Positions 55,248 to 64,000 of a stretch of 64,000 bases of DNA are shown here, piece by piece; within the stretch, counting starts at the first letter, position 1; each line of letters opens with the position of its first letter. The stretch is from Rhodanobacter denitrificans. GTDB taxonomy: Bacteria > Pseudomonadota > Gammaproteobacteria > Xanthomonadales > Rhodanobacteraceae. Position numbers and translations under genes: made by a program. The notes under the pieces were generated by a model. The model saw only the letters and a list, made by a program, of their open reading frames with translations, ran no database searches and was not told the origin of the DNA. The DNA is taken from assembly GCF_003335105.1 (NCBI RefSeq), contig NZ_QFWQ01000006.1, positions 1 through 64,000 of the forward strand, in the 5' to 3' direction.

Positions 55248-56126
55248 TCAGCGCCGTCGCGAACCACGCAGCTGGTCGATCGAGAAGCTGGCGATCTCGG
55301 CGCCGCCCACGCGGCGCGGCTGGCCCACCGGCGGACCCCAGGCGTGCGCGCTCACCACTTCCCATGTGGCCGGGATGCGGCCGCCCAGACGCATCGCCTC
55401 GTACGCGGCCAGCATGCGCCGGTAGCGCCCCTTGCCGGTGAGGCCGCGCGCACGCGTGCGGTCGGCATTGGTGGCGCCCAGACCCTGCAATTCTTCCAGC
55501 AGCTTGCGCGGCTCGCTGTAGGTGAGGGTGTAGCGGAACACGTCCAGCACCGGGTCGCGCAGGCCGGCGTTGAGCATCGCGTCGCCGACATCGTGCATGT
55601 CGAGGAAGCGGCCCACGTGCGGCTGCTGGTCGGCCTCGGCCCACGCTGCGCGCAGTTCCTTCAGGGTGTCCGGGCCGAAGCTGGAAAACGCCATGAAGCC
55701 GCCGGGCTTCAGCACGCGCATGCATTCGCCGAACAGCGCGGACAGGTCGTCGACCCACTGGAAGCACAGGTTGGAATACAGCACGTCCACGCTGTGGTCG
55801 GCCAGCGGCAGATGGGTGGCTTCGGCGCACACGCGCATGAACGGCTTCAGCCAGCTGCCGTGCTGTTTCGCGGCGCGCAGCATCGGCAGCGCCAGGTCGA
55901 GCGCGATCACTTCGGCCTTGGGATATTTCTGCTTCAGCAGCGCGGTGCCGCGGCCGGTGCCGGCGCCGACATCGACCACGCGCAGCGGCGTTTCCAGGTA
56001 GAAGCCCAGCCGTTCGAGCAGGGCATCGCCCACCTCGCGCTGCAGTGCGTCGTGCTGTTCGTAGCTGCGTGCGGCGCGGCCGAAGTGACGGCGCACCAGG
56101 TGCTGGTCGAGTTGGAAGTCGCTCAT
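55248..56126 (-). CDS. bioC: Malonyl-ACP O-methyltransferase
   Basis: BioC methylates malonyl-ACP, the first step of pimelate synthesis for biotin. The 292-residue SAM methylase has VVDVGAGTGRGTALLKQKYP (SAM motif I), LYSNLCFQWVDDL and MRVLKPGGFMAFSSFGPDTL, matching the BioC family. The ATG at 56126 overlaps the bioH stop (ATGA). It is the last gene of the operon bioB-bioF-trhO-bioH-bioC. Confidence 0.95.
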   Translation of the reverse strand: MSDFQLDQHLVRRHFGRAARSYEQHDALQREVGDALLERLGFYLETPLRVVDVGAGTGRGTALLKQKYPKAEVIALDLALPMLRAAKQHGSWLKPFMRVCAEATHLPLADHSVDVLYSNLCFQWVDDLSALFGECMRVLKPGGFMAFSSFGPDTLKELRAAWAEADQQPHVGRFLDMHDVGDAMLNAGLRDPVLDVFRYTLTYSEPRKLLEELQGLGATNADRTRARGLTGKGRYRRMLAAYEAMRLGGRIPATWEVVSAHAWGPPVGQPRRVGGAEIASFSIDQLRGSRRR

Positions 56127-56908
56127 CGCACTTGCTCGAATTTTGTGGAGGTCAACAGCGGCTGCAGCACCTGCGCCACTGCGCGGGCGTGACCGAAGAA
56201 CGGCGCGTGGCCGGCCTGCTGGATTTCGGTGTACTGGCCGCCGCACTGGCTGGCCGACCAGGCCATCGCCTGCGGCGGCACCAGCCGGTCGCGGCGGCCG
56301 CTGACCCAAGCGCTGGGCACGGCGAGGTCGGGCAGGGCGGCGCGGCGGTCGCTGCTTTCCAGGATGCGGATGCCTTCCTGCAGCACGCGCAGGTCGGGTT
56401 CGCCATGCGCGAACACCAGCTGGCGCAGATGGCGCAGCTCGCCGCGCGGGTCGGCGCTGCCCATCGCCTCCAGCGCCAGGAAGCGCTCGATGGTGGCGTG
56501 GTAGTCGGTTTCCAGGTCGCTGGCCAGCTGGTGCACCAGCTGGGCATCACTGCCGTGCGGCCAGCCGGCGTCGCGCACGAATTTCGGCGTGGCGCACAGC
56601 ATCGCCAGCCCGCGCACCTGCCGTGGCAGTTCCAGCGCGGCGGTGAGCGCGATGGTGCCGCCCAGCGACCAGCCCAGCCAGATCGCCGGCGGGGTGACCC
56701 TGGCGATCGCCGCGGCACAGGCCTGCGGCTCCAGCGGCAGGCCGCAGTCGCGCGAGCGGCCGTGGCCGGGCAGGTCGACCACATACATCGTGCACTGCGT
56801 TTCCAGCGCCTCGACCAGCGGCGCCAGTACGCCGCCGTGCATCGCCCAGCCGTGCAGCAGCACCAGCGGGATGGAGCCGTGGCCGCGCCGATCGACGTAC
56901 AGGCTCAT
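56123..56908 (-). CDS. bioH: Pimeloyl-ACP methyl ester esterase
   Basis: BioH cleaves the methyl ester of pimeloyl-ACP. The 261-residue alpha/beta hydrolase has the oxyanion part [13 protein letters not shown], the nucleophile in [12 protein letters not shown], the Asp in [10 protein letters not shown] and the His in [10 protein letters not shown]. It overlaps both neighbours by four bases: the trhO stop at its start and the bioC ATG at its end, so translation is coupled through the operon. Confidence 0.95.
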   Translation of the reverse strand: MSLYVDRRGHGSIPLVLLHGWAMHGGVLAPLVEALETQCTMYVVDLPGHGRSRDCGLPLEPQACAAAIARVTPPAIWLGWSLGGTIALTAALELPRQVRGLAMLCATPKFVRDAGWPHGSDAQLVHQLASDLETDYHATIERFLALEAMGSADPRGELRHLRQLVFAHGEPDLRVLQEGIRILESSDRRAALPDLAVPSAWVSGRRDRLVPPQAMAWSASQCGGQYTEIQQAGHAPFFGHARAVAQVLQPLLTSTKFEQVR

Positions 56909-57648
56909 GCGTCGGTGCCCTGTGCGGGCAGCAGCCGTTTGTCCACGGCACCGCGCCCGTCGAACACGAAGCAGTCGCCCTGCCAGTGCGCGCCGTCGGT
57001 TTGTTCGAGGTATTTCAGGATGCCGCCATCGAGCTGGTAGACGTGCTCCATGCCGAGCCCATGCATGTGCAGCGCGGCCTTCTCGCAACGGATGCCGCCG
57101 GTGCAGTACGAGACCACCGTCTTGCCCTCGTAGCGCGCGCGGTCGGCGGCGATCGCGGCGGGGAAGCCGGTGAAGCTGGCGAGGCGGTAGTCGACCGCCT
57201 GCGCGAACTTGCCGGCATCGGTCTCGTAGTCGTTGCGGGTATCCAGCAGCACCACCTCGCGACCGTCGTCGTCGCGGCCCTGGTCCAGCCAGCGCTGCAG
57301 GGTGGGCGCGTCCACCACGGGCGCGCGGCCGCCTTCGGGGCGGATCGCGGGCAGGCGCATGGTGATGATCTCGCGCTTCAGGCGCACGCGCAGGCGGCCG
57401 AACGGCACCGTGGCGGAGAGCGATTCCTTCGGCGCGAGGTCGGCGAAGCGAGGGTCGTCGTGCAGCGTGGCCATGAAGCCGTCGATCTGCGCGCGGCTGC
57501 CGGCGAGGAACAGGTTGATGCCTTCCGGCGCCAGCAGGATGGTGCCCTTCAGCGCCAGCGCCTCGCAGCGCGCGAACAGCCGCTCGCGCAGCGCGGGAAG
57601 GTCGTCCAGGCTGATGAACTTGTAGGCGGAGATGTTGACGATCGACAT
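56905..57648 (-). CDS. trhO: tRNA uridine(34) hydroxylase (rhodanese family)
   Basis: TrhO makes 5-hydroxyuridine at position 34 of some tRNAs. The 247-residue protein has the N-terminal acylphosphatase-like part ([16 protein letters not shown]) and a rhodanese domain with the active-site loop [17 protein letters not shown] and [13 protein letters not shown]. It lies in the biotin operon between bioF and bioH, with a stop that overlaps the bioH ATG (ATGA). Nothing in its sequence ties it to biotin, so either it is an inserted housekeeping gene or it has a sulfur-related role here. Confidence 0.93.
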   Translation of the reverse strand: MSIVNISAYKFISLDDLPALRERLFARCEALALKGTILLAPEGINLFLAGSRAQIDGFMATLHDDPRFADLAPKESLSATVPFGRLRVRLKREIITMRLPAIRPEGGRAPVVDAPTLQRWLDQGRDDDGREVVLLDTRNDYETDAGKFAQAVDYRLASFTGFPAAIAADRARYEGKTVVSYCTGGIRCEKAALHMHGLGMEHVYQLDGGILKYLEQTDGAHWQGDCFVFDGRGAVDKRLLPAQGTDA

Positions 57649-57676
57649 GCGGGGGAATCGGCGGAGCAGGCGGCGA

Positions 57677-58882
57677 TTATACGTGGTCGTCGCCGCGCGC
57701 CCGGAGCGAGGCCGGCAGGCGCAGCGTTTCCAGCGCGCCCAGCAGCCGGTCGACGTGGGCTTCCTCGTGCGCCGCCGACAGCGTGATACGCAGCCGCGCG
57801 TGGCCGGCGGGGACGGTCGGCGGGCGGATCGCGGTTACCAGCAGGCGTTGCCGTTCCAGCGCCTGCGCCGCCGCCAGTGCAGTCTCGGCGCCGCCCAGCA
57901 GCAGCGGCTGGATCGCGCTGGGCGAGGCCGCCAGCGGCAGGCCGAGTTCGGCCGCGCCGCGCCGGAAACGGGCGATCAGCGCCGCGAGTTTGTCGCGCCG
58001 CCATGTTTCGGCCTGCGCCAGCTGCACCGCCTCCAGCGCGGCGGCGGCCAGCGCCGGCGGCATCGCGGTGGTGTAGATGTACGGGCGCGCGAACTGCAGC
58101 AGTCCCTCGACCAGCGCGGCCGGCCCGGCCACGAACGCGCCGCTGCAGCCGAGCGCCTTGCCCAGCGTGGCCATCAGCAGCGGCACTTCGTGCTGGCCCA
58201 GGTTGGCCGCGTCGAGGCTGCCGGCGCCGCGCGCGCCGAGCACGCCGAAGCCGTGCGCGTCGTCGACCATCAGGGTGGCGCGCTCGCGTGCGCACAGCTG
58301 CGCCAGCTCGGGCAGCGGCGCGACGTCGCCGTCCATGCTGAACACGCCATCGGTGGCCAGCATTGCCGCCGCGTCGGGATTCGCCGCCAGTTGGCGCGCG
58401 GCGCCGTCCACGTCAGCGTGCGGATAACGCTTCAGCTCGGCGCCGCTGAGCCTGGCGCCATCGAGCAGGCAGGCGTGGTTGAGCTTGTCCTGCACGCAGA
58501 CATCGCCGCGCGCGAGCAGCGCCTGCAGCAGGCCGAGGTTGGCCATGTAGCCGGTGGAGAACAGCAGCGCGCGCTCGCGCCCGGTCCAGACGGCCAACGC
58601 CTCCTCCAGTTCCGCGTGTTCACGGCGGTGGCCGCAGATCAGGTGCGCCGAGGTGCTGCCGACGCCTTCCCCGCGCGCCGCGCGGGTGAGCGCGGCAACC
58701 AGCTGCGGGTGCTGCGCCAGGCCTAGATAGTCGTTGCTGCAGAACGACAGCAGGCGCTGGCTGCCGGTTTCCAGCCACGGGCCGTCGGCGTGGTCGATCG
58801 TGCGCAGCCGGCGGCGCAGCTGTGCGCTGGCGTGTTCGCTGGTGCGGATGGCCAGCCGATCGAGCAGGTCAGGCCGCGGCAC
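57677..58882 (-). CDS. bioF: 8-amino-7-oxononanoate synthase
   Basis: BioF condenses pimeloyl-ACP with alanine, using PLP. The 401-residue protein has [49 protein letters not shown] and the PLP Lys in [15 protein letters not shown]. The GTG at 58882 gives the family start (PRPDLLDRL) and the usual 401-residue length; it overlaps the bioB end by 14 bases. The frame extends to an ATG at 58957 deep in bioB, which I reject. Confidence 0.95.
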   Translation of the reverse strand: MPRPDLLDRLAIRTSEHASAQLRRRLRTIDHADGPWLETGSQRLLSFCSNDYLGLAQHPQLVAALTRAARGEGVGSTSAHLICGHRREHAELEEALAVWTGRERALLFSTGYMANLGLLQALLARGDVCVQDKLNHACLLDGARLSGAELKRYPHADVDGAARQLAANPDAAAMLATDGVFSMDGDVAPLPELAQLCARERATLMVDDAHGFGVLGARGAGSLDAANLGQHEVPLLMATLGKALGCSGAFVAGPAALVEGLLQFARPYIYTTAMPPALAAAALEAVQLAQAETWRRDKLAALIARFRRGAAELGLPLAASPSAIQPLLLGGAETALAAAQALERQRLLVTAIRPPTVPAGHARLRITLSAAHEEAHVDRLLGALETLRLPASLRARGDDHV

Positions 58883-59912
58883 TGCAGCCGCAGCCGTGAC
58901 CGCAATCGGCGTTTCCGTTGTCGCCAATGTCCGCGTGCACGGTGCCCGCGCTCTCAACCACCTCCAGCGGGTGCAGGTCGAGCCGGCGGAACAGCGCGCG
59001 GTCCGCTGCCACGTCCGGGTTGCCGGTGGTGAGCAGCTTCTCGCCGTAGAAGATCGAGCCGGCGCCGGCGAAGAAGCACAACGCCTGCACCGCGTCGTCC
59101 ATCTGCTGGCGGCCGGCCGAGAGGCGCACGATCGACAGCGGCATCAGGATCCGCGCCACCGCGATCGCGCGCACGAACTCGAACGGATCGAGCGGTTCGG
59201 CATCGCCCAGCGGCGTGCCGGGCACCGGCACCAGCTGGTTGATCGGCACCGATTGCGGGTGTTCGGGCAGGTTGGCCAGCGCCTGAAGCAGGCCCGCACG
59301 CTGCTCGCGCGTCTCGCCCATGCCGACGATGCCGCCGCAGCAGGTCTTCAGGCCGGCGTCGCGCACCTGTTCCAGCGTGACCAGTCGATCCTGGTATTCG
59401 CGGGTGTGGATGATCTCGCCGTAGAACTCCGGCGCGGTGTCGATGTTGTGGTTGTAGTAGTCGAGGCCGGCATCCTTCAGCGCCTGCGCGTGGCCGTCGC
59501 CGAGCAGGCCCAGGGTGGCGCAGGTTTCCAGGCCGAGGTCCTTCACCGCGCGCACGATCGCGGCGACCTTGGGGATGTCGCGGTCCTTCGGGCCGCGCCA
59601 GGCCGCACCCATGCAGAAGCGGCTGGCGCCGGCGGCCTTGGCGGCGCGCGCGCGGTGCAGCACATCGTCGATTTCCATCAATTTCTGCGCGGCCACGCCG
59701 GTGTCGTAGCGCGCCGCCTGCGGGCAATAGGCGCAGTCCTCGGGGCAGCCGCCGGTCTTGATCGACAGCAGGGTCGACACCTGCACTGCGTTCGGGTCGT
59801 GGTGCTGGCGATGCACCGTGTGCGCGCGATGCAGCAGCTCGTTGAACGGCAGCGCGAACAGCGCGGCCACCTCGGCGCGGCTCCAGTCGTGGCGGATGGC
59901 GGTGTCGGCCAT
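58869..59912 (-). CDS. bioB: Biotin synthase
   Basis: BioB is the radical-SAM enzyme that inserts sulfur into dethiobiotin. The 347-residue protein has the radical-SAM cluster motif [10 protein letters not shown] (about 56-65), [23 protein letters not shown] and the second-cluster residues around [10 protein letters not shown]. The C-terminal tail is Cys/Gly-rich ([11 protein letters not shown]). The ATG at 59912 has GGAG upstream, and a good promoter with an overlapping operator lies before it. It is first in the operon bioB-bioF-trhO-bioH-bioC. Confidence 0.96.
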   Translation of the reverse strand: MADTAIRHDWSRAEVAALFALPFNELLHRAHTVHRQHHDPNAVQVSTLLSIKTGGCPEDCAYCPQAARYDTGVAAQKLMEIDDVLHRARAAKAAGASRFCMGAAWRGPKDRDIPKVAAIVRAVKDLGLETCATLGLLGDGHAQALKDAGLDYYNHNIDTAPEFYGEIIHTREYQDRLVTLEQVRDAGLKTCCGGIVGMGETREQRAGLLQALANLPEHPQSVPINQLVPVPGTPLGDAEPLDPFEFVRAIAVARILMPLSIVRLSAGRQQMDDAVQALCFFAGAGSIFYGEKLLTTGNPDVAADRALFRRLDLHPLEVVESAGTVHADIGDNGNADCGHGCGCSAAA

Positions 59913-59942
59913 GGGACGGATACTCCATGCGGGAAGCGCGAG

Positions 59943-59998
59943 AGTGTGGAAGCCGCCCCAAGGCCTGTCAACTCGATACCTGCACGAATGGTTGACGG
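59943..59998 (-). promoter_or_regulatory. bioB promoter with an overlapping BirA-like operator
   Basis: On the minus strand TTGACA (59971-59966) and CACACT (59948-59943) are 17 bases apart, giving a start near 59936. CTGTCAACT (59965-59973) and GGTTGACGG (59990-59998) are inverted half sites separated by 16 bases. They resemble the TTGTAAACC-N14/15-GGTTTACAA BirA box with changes (TGTCAAC/GTTGAC). The left half covers the -35 box, so binding would block transcription. Confidence 0.6.
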
Positions 59999-60064
59999 GA
60001 CACGGGCGTCTTCCTGCCGCTACCATCGCCTGCTCGTGGGACCACCTGCTCGGGGAGTGCGGCG

Positions 60065-60271
60065 ATGAGCGAAGGACAAGGCAGTACCGGCAACGTGCTC
60101 GCGGCGATCTGCAGTTTCTTCATCCCGGGCCTGGGCCAGCTGGTGCAGGGGCGGTTGCTGATAGCGATCGTCATGTTCGTGCTGGCGGCGGTGCTGTGGA
60201 TCGTCCTGCTCGGCTGGCTGATCCATCTGTGGTCGATCCTCGACGCGGCGCTGTACAAGCCGGGCCGCTGA
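60065..60271 (+). CDS. Small two-span membrane protein
   Basis: The 68-residue protein has GGGAG about eight bases before the ATG. One hydrophobic stretch near residues 12-24 ([15 protein letters not shown]) and a second of about 22 residues ([20 protein letters not shown]) suggest a two-span protein with a short tail ([16 protein letters not shown]). The IPGLGQLxxG segment is common in small TM2-like and DUF-type proteins of unknown role. It is 13 bases upstream of comF. Confidence 0.75.
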   Translation: MSEGQGSTGNVLAAICSFFIPGLGQLVQGRLLIAIVMFVLAAVLWIVLLGWLIHLWSILDAALYKPGR

Positions 60272-60284
60272 GCCGGAGCCCGGC

Positions 60285-61013
60285 ATGGACGCGATGGCGA
60301 CAGTCTGGCGGCGCCTGCAGCGCTTCGTGCTGCCGCCGCGCTGCCTGTTGTGCGGCGGCAATCACGGCGACGGCATCGACCTTTGCGCCGCCTGCGCCAA
60401 CGAACTGCCGCGCAACCGCAGCTGTTGCGCGCGCTGTGCCCTGCCGCTGGCCACCCCGGCGGCGTGGTGCGGCGAGTGCCAGCGCCGCGCGCCGCCGTGG
60501 GATGCGGCGTGGGCGCCGTTCCGCTACGGCTGGCCGCTGGACCGGCTGGAATCGCGCTACAAGTTCCAGGCCGATCTGGCCGCCGGTCGGGTGCTGACCC
60601 AGCTGTGGCTCAGGGAGCGGCTGCCGCTCAAGCCGCCGCAGCTGTTGCTGGCCGTGCCGCTGCACCGCAACCGCCTGCGCCGGCGCGGCTACAACCAGGC
60701 ACTGGAACTGGCCCGGCCACTGGCGCGCGCGCTCGGCGTGCCGGTGCATCCGGATGCGCTGCAGCGCCAGCGCGCCACCGGCGCGCAGACCGAACTGGAC
60801 GCGGTGGCCCGCCGCCGCAACGTGCACGGCGCATTCGCCCTGCGCGAAGGCGTGACGCTGCCCGCGCACGTGGCGATCCTTGATGACGTGATGACCACCG
60901 GCGCCACCCTCGCCGAGTGCACTCGCGTGCTGCGTCGCGCCGGCGTGCAGCGGGTGGACGTATGGGCGCTGGCGCGCGCGCCGTCGCCGCGGGTCAATGG
61001 AGCGCAGGGTTGA
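60285..61013 (+). CDS. comF: ComF-family phosphoribosyltransferase-like protein
   Basis: ComF is a competence-associated protein needed for natural transformation in several bacteria. The 242-residue protein has Cys pairs of a zinc finger at the N-terminus (CLLCGG, CAAC, CARC, CGEC), then the phosphoribosyltransferase-like part with RGYNQALELARPLA and the PRPP motif VAILDDVMTTGATLAE. A ribosome site GGAG is present. It lies divergent from bioB, a neighbourhood seen in other gammaproteobacteria, and overlaps the CehA-type gene by 20 bases at its 3' end. Confidence 0.9.
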   Translation: MDAMATVWRRLQRFVLPPRCLLCGGNHGDGIDLCAACANELPRNRSCCARCALPLATPAAWCGECQRRAPPWDAAWAPFRYGWPLDRLESRYKFQADLAAGRVLTQLWLRERLPLKPPQLLLAVPLHRNRLRRRGYNQALELARPLARALGVPVHPDALQRQRATGAQTELDAVARRRNVHGAFALREGVTLPAHVAILDDVMTTGATLAECTRVLRRAGVQRVDVWALARAPSPRVNGAQG

Positions 61014-62535
61014 GATAGACCGGATTGCCGATCAGCAGGGGCTTGCCGGCGTCGTCGCGGATCTCCGCACGCAGCCAGTGCATGCGACCGTCGCTGGTCC
61101 AGTCGAAGCCGATGCGCTGGTCGGCACCGCCGATGGCGGCATCGACGGCGGGGGCGAACGGTTTGCCGTCAAGCAGCACGGCCAGTCGTTTCCCGGATAC
61201 CTGGACGGCATGCACTTCGAAGTGGACCCGCGCGCCCGCGTCGGCGCGCAGGGCATCGCCCATCGTGGCGTGCTGCCCGCCGCTCTGCGCGTCGAGTTCC
61301 AGCAGCCGGTCGCGGCTGCCTTCCACGTCGACGAACACGTGGCCGGCGCGGATGCCGGCCAGGATCGCCGGCATCGACAGCTCCGCCGCGTGGACCACCG
61401 TGGCGGGCCGGCCGACCAGGCTGGAGCCGGGCCTGGCCGCACTCAGCAAGGCATCGTGGTTGTCGCTGCCGCCGATGCCGGTGAGCCGGTGTCCCTGGGC
61501 GAGCTGCCGTTCCCAGAACGGCACGCCGGAGAGGGGCGTGCCGGCGTCGCTGTCGTTGACGATCTCGATCGCCTGCACCTGCGTCATGTCCACCGCCGGC
61601 GTGGCGGTCCAGCCGCAGCCCATGCAGTTCTCGCCGCTGGGGCGGACCGGGTGGTTGATCGAGAGCAGGCCCTGCAGCGGCGCGACCTGACGCAGCAGCG
61701 CGTTCCAGTCCTTCACCTGGCGGCCGTCGACGCGGAAGTCCACCGGCGCGGTGCTGCCGAACAGGTTGGCGTGGCCGCTGAAGGTGGTGATCTCGCGGCC
61801 GGGGATCAGCAGCAGGCGGTCGAAGTACGGCTGCAGCTCGCGCATCGGATTCGCCTGCGACACCGTGTTGTGGTCGGTGATCGCGATGAAGTCCAGGCCC
61901 TGCCGCGCCGCCGCCTCGACGGTGAGGAACAGCGGGCAGGGCACGCGCTGGCCGGACTGGCTGGCGCAGCTGGCGTCGCTGTGCGCGTCGTGCATGTGCA
62001 GGTCGCCGCGGTACCAGCGCGCCTCTCGGCGCAGCGGCGGGTTCAGCACGGCCGGCACCCATGCGGGGTCGTCCGGCCGGCCGAACCAGATGTTCGCGGT
62101 ATAGCGGGAGTGGCTGTTGCGGCGGATGTTGGGGATGCCCAGCAACAGACTCCAGCGGCCCGGGCGGATCGCGCCGGGCAGGTAGGAGGGCGTGGCGTCG
62201 GTGGCGGACACGGTGAATACGTGCTTCGAGCCGCCGCTCCAGCCGCGGAAGCCGTCCGGGCCGAGCAGGCCCAGGTCGATCGTGGTGCGCTCGTCGTCGT
62301 GGCCGCTGTAATCGAATTGCACGGTAATGCGGCTGGTGCCCGCGGGCACCTCGAATGGCAGCGTGCGGTAGGTCTGGTTGTCCGCGCCGTCCAGTTCGCC
62401 GTGCAGGGTCAGGTCGGGCTGCTCGTGCCCGGTCCGGCTGGGAGCGGCCTGCACCATGCCGAGCAGCAGCATCAGGCCGGCCAGCAGCAAACCGGCGAGC
62501 AGATGGTTCAGGCGATGGCGCAGACGCGGGCTCAT
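60994..62535 (-). CDS. CehA/McbA-type exported PHP-fold metallohydrolase
   Basis: An exported hydrolase of 513 residues from the ATG at 62535 (GGAAG upstream). It has a signal anchor (about 9-29, ending VQAAPS), an N-terminal beta domain of about 150 residues and a PHP domain with metal ligands in YRGDLHMHDAHSDAS, IAITDHNTVSQ and SINHPVRPSGENC. CehA-type PHP proteins hydrolyse carbamates or phosphoesters; the substrate here is unknown. It is 111 bases downstream of the TonB receptor gene on the same strand, which suggests a shared uptake/processing system. Confidence 0.85.
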   Translation of the reverse strand: MSPRLRHRLNHLLAGLLLAGLMLLLGMVQAAPSRTGHEQPDLTLHGELDGADNQTYRTLPFEVPAGTSRITVQFDYSGHDDERTTIDLGLLGPDGFRGWSGGSKHVFTVSATDATPSYLPGAIRPGRWSLLLGIPNIRRNSHSRYTANIWFGRPDDPAWVPAVLNPPLRREARWYRGDLHMHDAHSDASCASQSGQRVPCPLFLTVEAAARQGLDFIAITDHNTVSQANPMRELQPYFDRLLLIPGREITTFSGHANLFGSTAPVDFRVDGRQVKDWNALLRQVAPLQGLLSINHPVRPSGENCMGCGWTATPAVDMTQVQAIEIVNDSDAGTPLSGVPFWERQLAQGHRLTGIGGSDNHDALLSAARPGSSLVGRPATVVHAAELSMPAILAGIRAGHVFVDVEGSRDRLLELDAQSGGQHATMGDALRADAGARVHFEVHAVQVSGKRLAVLLDGKPFAPAVDAAIGGADQRIGFDWTSDGRMHWLRAEIRDDAGKPLLIGNPVYLNPALH

Positions 62536-62646
62536 GCTGGACTTCCGGTGGCGGTTGATGTCGGGTGACGGGGTGGGTCCGTGGCGCGCGGCCGTCACCA
62601 ACGCGCAACTTGGCGGCCGGGTGGCGAACCACCCGGCCGCGCTGGG

Positions 62647-64000
62647 TCAGAAGCGGTACATCACGGCGGCACGGTACGAGCGGCCCAGCAGCGGCCGCGC
62701 GATGAACGTGTTCGCCCCCGCGTCCGCGCTCTGCAGCTCGCCGGCGCGCGGGTTGCCCTCGGTCAGGCCCAGCGAGTTGGTAAGGTTGTCGGCATACAGG
62801 TACACCGAGAACATCGGCGATACGTCGTAGCGCGCGCTGGCGCTCCACACGTCGTAGGAGGGCAGCCGCACCGAGTTGGCGGTGTCGACGAAGCGTTCGC
62901 CCTCGTGCTCGTACGCCAGCTGCAGGCGCAGCTGCCCGTCCAGCAGATTCACCCCGGGCACCACGCGGTAGCTCAGCTTCGGCACGCGGATCAGCTGGTT
63001 GCCGGTGTAATCGCGCAGGATCGGACCGGTGCTGCCCTTGTCGGTGTAGCGCAGGCCTTCGTACTGCGGGTCCTGCCAGGTGGCGGTGAGCTGCACGTCG
63101 AGCCAGCGGGTCGGGAACCAGGTGCCTTCCAGTTCCAGGCCCTTGGTCTTGGTGCTGGCGTAGCCCTGCTGTGCGACCGAGGTGTTGTTGTTCGGGTTGA
63201 ACACGTAGTTGTTGAAGCCGACGTTGTCGTACTTGGTGTAGAACGCGGTGGCGTACAGGTCGAGCTGGCGCTCGGAATACTTGTAGCCCACCTCGCCCAG
63301 CTTCATGGTCTGGATGATCGGCGTGGCGGTCGCGTTGGTGATGTAGCTGCTCAGGTTCGGCAGGCGGAACGCCGAGGTCCAGCGCGCGAACACGCCGGAG
63401 CGCTCGGAGAACTGCCAGTTCGCGCCCAGCGTCCAGCCCGGCTTGCTGAAGCTGTGGTCGTACGACACGGTCTGGCCGGTGCCGGTCTGGATCTGCGAGG
63501 TGGCCAGCGTGCCGAGGTTCACGGTCTGCTTCTGTTCGACCCAGCCCCTGGTGTTCACGCGCTCCCAGCGCACGCCGCCGTCGATGCGCAGCGCGTCGGT
63601 CGCCTGCCATTCGTCGGAAACGTAGAACGCATGGGTCGCCGAGCTGCCGCTGGCGTTCTCCCACTCGTAGCCGTAGCGGTAGATGCCGTGGTCGGTGAGC
63701 GTGCCCAGCGGCTGGCCCGCTGCGTCCACCGCGACCAGGTCGAGCAGGCGCGCGTTGTCGCGCACGTCGAGCAGGGCGCTGGAGGAGTAGCGGCTGAAAT
63801 CCTGGTTGAAGTGCGCGTAGTAGTAACCGAGCGTGACGTCGTGGCTCTGCCCGCCGAGGTCGAACTTGCGCAGCAGCCGGGTATCGTTGACGAACTCCTG
63901 CACCGGCATGGTCACGCCGCGCAGGCCGCCGATCACCACCAGGCCGTTGCCGTTCTGGTTCTGGTTGTCGAACACCTGCGCGGGGTTGTCGACGTAGCGC
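62647..64000 (-). CDS. TonB-dependent outer-membrane receptor (C-terminal part)
   Basis: The window holds the last 451 codons; the gene continues beyond the right edge. The sequence has alternating aromatic beta strands typical of a 22-stranded barrel (YKYSERQLDLYATAFYTKYD, GYASTKTKGLELEGTWFPTR) and ends in Phe (AVMYRF), the outer-membrane insertion signal. The plug domain and TonB box are not in the window. The closing part FIARPLLGRSYRAAVMYRF matches TonB receptors of the Xanthomonadales. It probably imports a substrate processed by the hydrolase downstream. Confidence 0.9.
   Translation of the reverse strand, partial: RYVDNPAQVFDNQNQNGNGLVVIGGLRGVTMPVQEFVNDTRLLRKFDLGGQSHDVTLGYYYAHFNQDFSRYSSSALLDVRDNARLLDLVAVDAAGQPLGTLTDHGIYRYGYEWENASGSSATHAFYVSDEWQATDALRIDGGVRWERVNTRGWVEQKQTVNLGTLATSQIQTGTGQTVSYDHSFSKPGWTLGANWQFSERSGVFARWTSAFRLPNLSSYITNATATPIIQTMKLGEVGYKYSERQLDLYATAFYTKYDNVGFNNYVFNPNNNTSVAQQGYASTKTKGLELEGTWFPTRWLDVQLTATWQDPQYEGLRYTDKGSTGPILRDYTGNQLIRVPKLSYRVVPGVNLLDGQLRLQLAYEHEGERFVDTANSVRLPSYDVWSASARYDVSPMFSVYLYADNLTNSLGLTEGNPRAGELQSADAGANTFIARPLLGRSYRAAVMYRF

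Noticed and set aside
58883-58957. Upstream ATG for bioF
   Set aside because: It would overlap bioB by 89 bases and add residues not seen in the family; the GTG at 58882 gives the normal start and length.

Overview
The window is a high-GC gammaproteobacterial chromosome segment. Its gene content and protein sequences suggest Xanthomonadales/Lysobacterales, most likely Rhodanobacteraceae (Dyella, Rhodanobacter or Luteibacter type). The evidence is the order rsmB-fmt-def / lysM-dprA-topA-tsaC, a GDSL autotransporter esterase, a TonB-dependent receptor, a 401-residue BioF and a Lys-rich TopA tail. The assignment is inference; no 16S gene is present.

Region 1 (1-9604) is the right end of an integrated element. 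It is visibly less GC-rich than the rest and ends at the 3' end of a tRNA-Ile2(CAU) gene, next to a P4-type tyrosine integrase. From the left edge it carries a two-gene operon (a gamma-type N6-adenine DNA methylase and a large unrecognised protein running off the edge), probably a restriction or defence module. Next come a DUF932 protein, a glycine-zipper/zinc-ribbon protein, two lipoproteins and a small membrane protein, all on the minus strand, then an Xre-type regulator with nearby operator-like dyads. The other end of the element is outside the window.

Region 2 (9605-23143) is core chromosome with rpoD, dtd and an LpxL-like acyltransferase, followed by a surface-glycan cluster: UDP-glucuronate decarboxylase, several GT2 and GT4 glycosyltransferases, a CDP-glycerol-transferase-like protein, an O-antigen ligase-like protein and two ArnT/PMT-type transferases. 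Region 3 (23144-37410) holds the second PMT-type gene, the rsmB-fmt-def operon, a LysM protein, dprA, topA, tsaC, an orphan adenylating enzyme, purD and a lipoprotein. Region 4 (37490-52986) holds estA-like, tex, an RDD protein, mnmG, pepN, an aldose-epimerase/dehydratase pair, a fatty acid hydroxylase, a DMT transporter and tag. Region 5 (53291-64000) has a Thr-rich secreted protein, an outer-membrane barrel, the overlapping operon bioB-bioF-trhO-bioH-bioC, comF and a CehA-type hydrolase with a TonB receptor.

The most interesting unexplained DNA is 44616-45400, between mnmG and pepN. Two sequences match the sigma-54 promoter signature on the same strand. The first lies just upstream of a compact two-hairpin RNA gene candidate ending in an intrinsic terminator. 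The second lies just upstream of a 61-codon ORF and is itself preceded by three dyads of the CGTGA/TCACG type. Other regulatory calls are a BirA-like operator overlapping a good promoter in front of bioB, and helically phased repeats beside the integrase.
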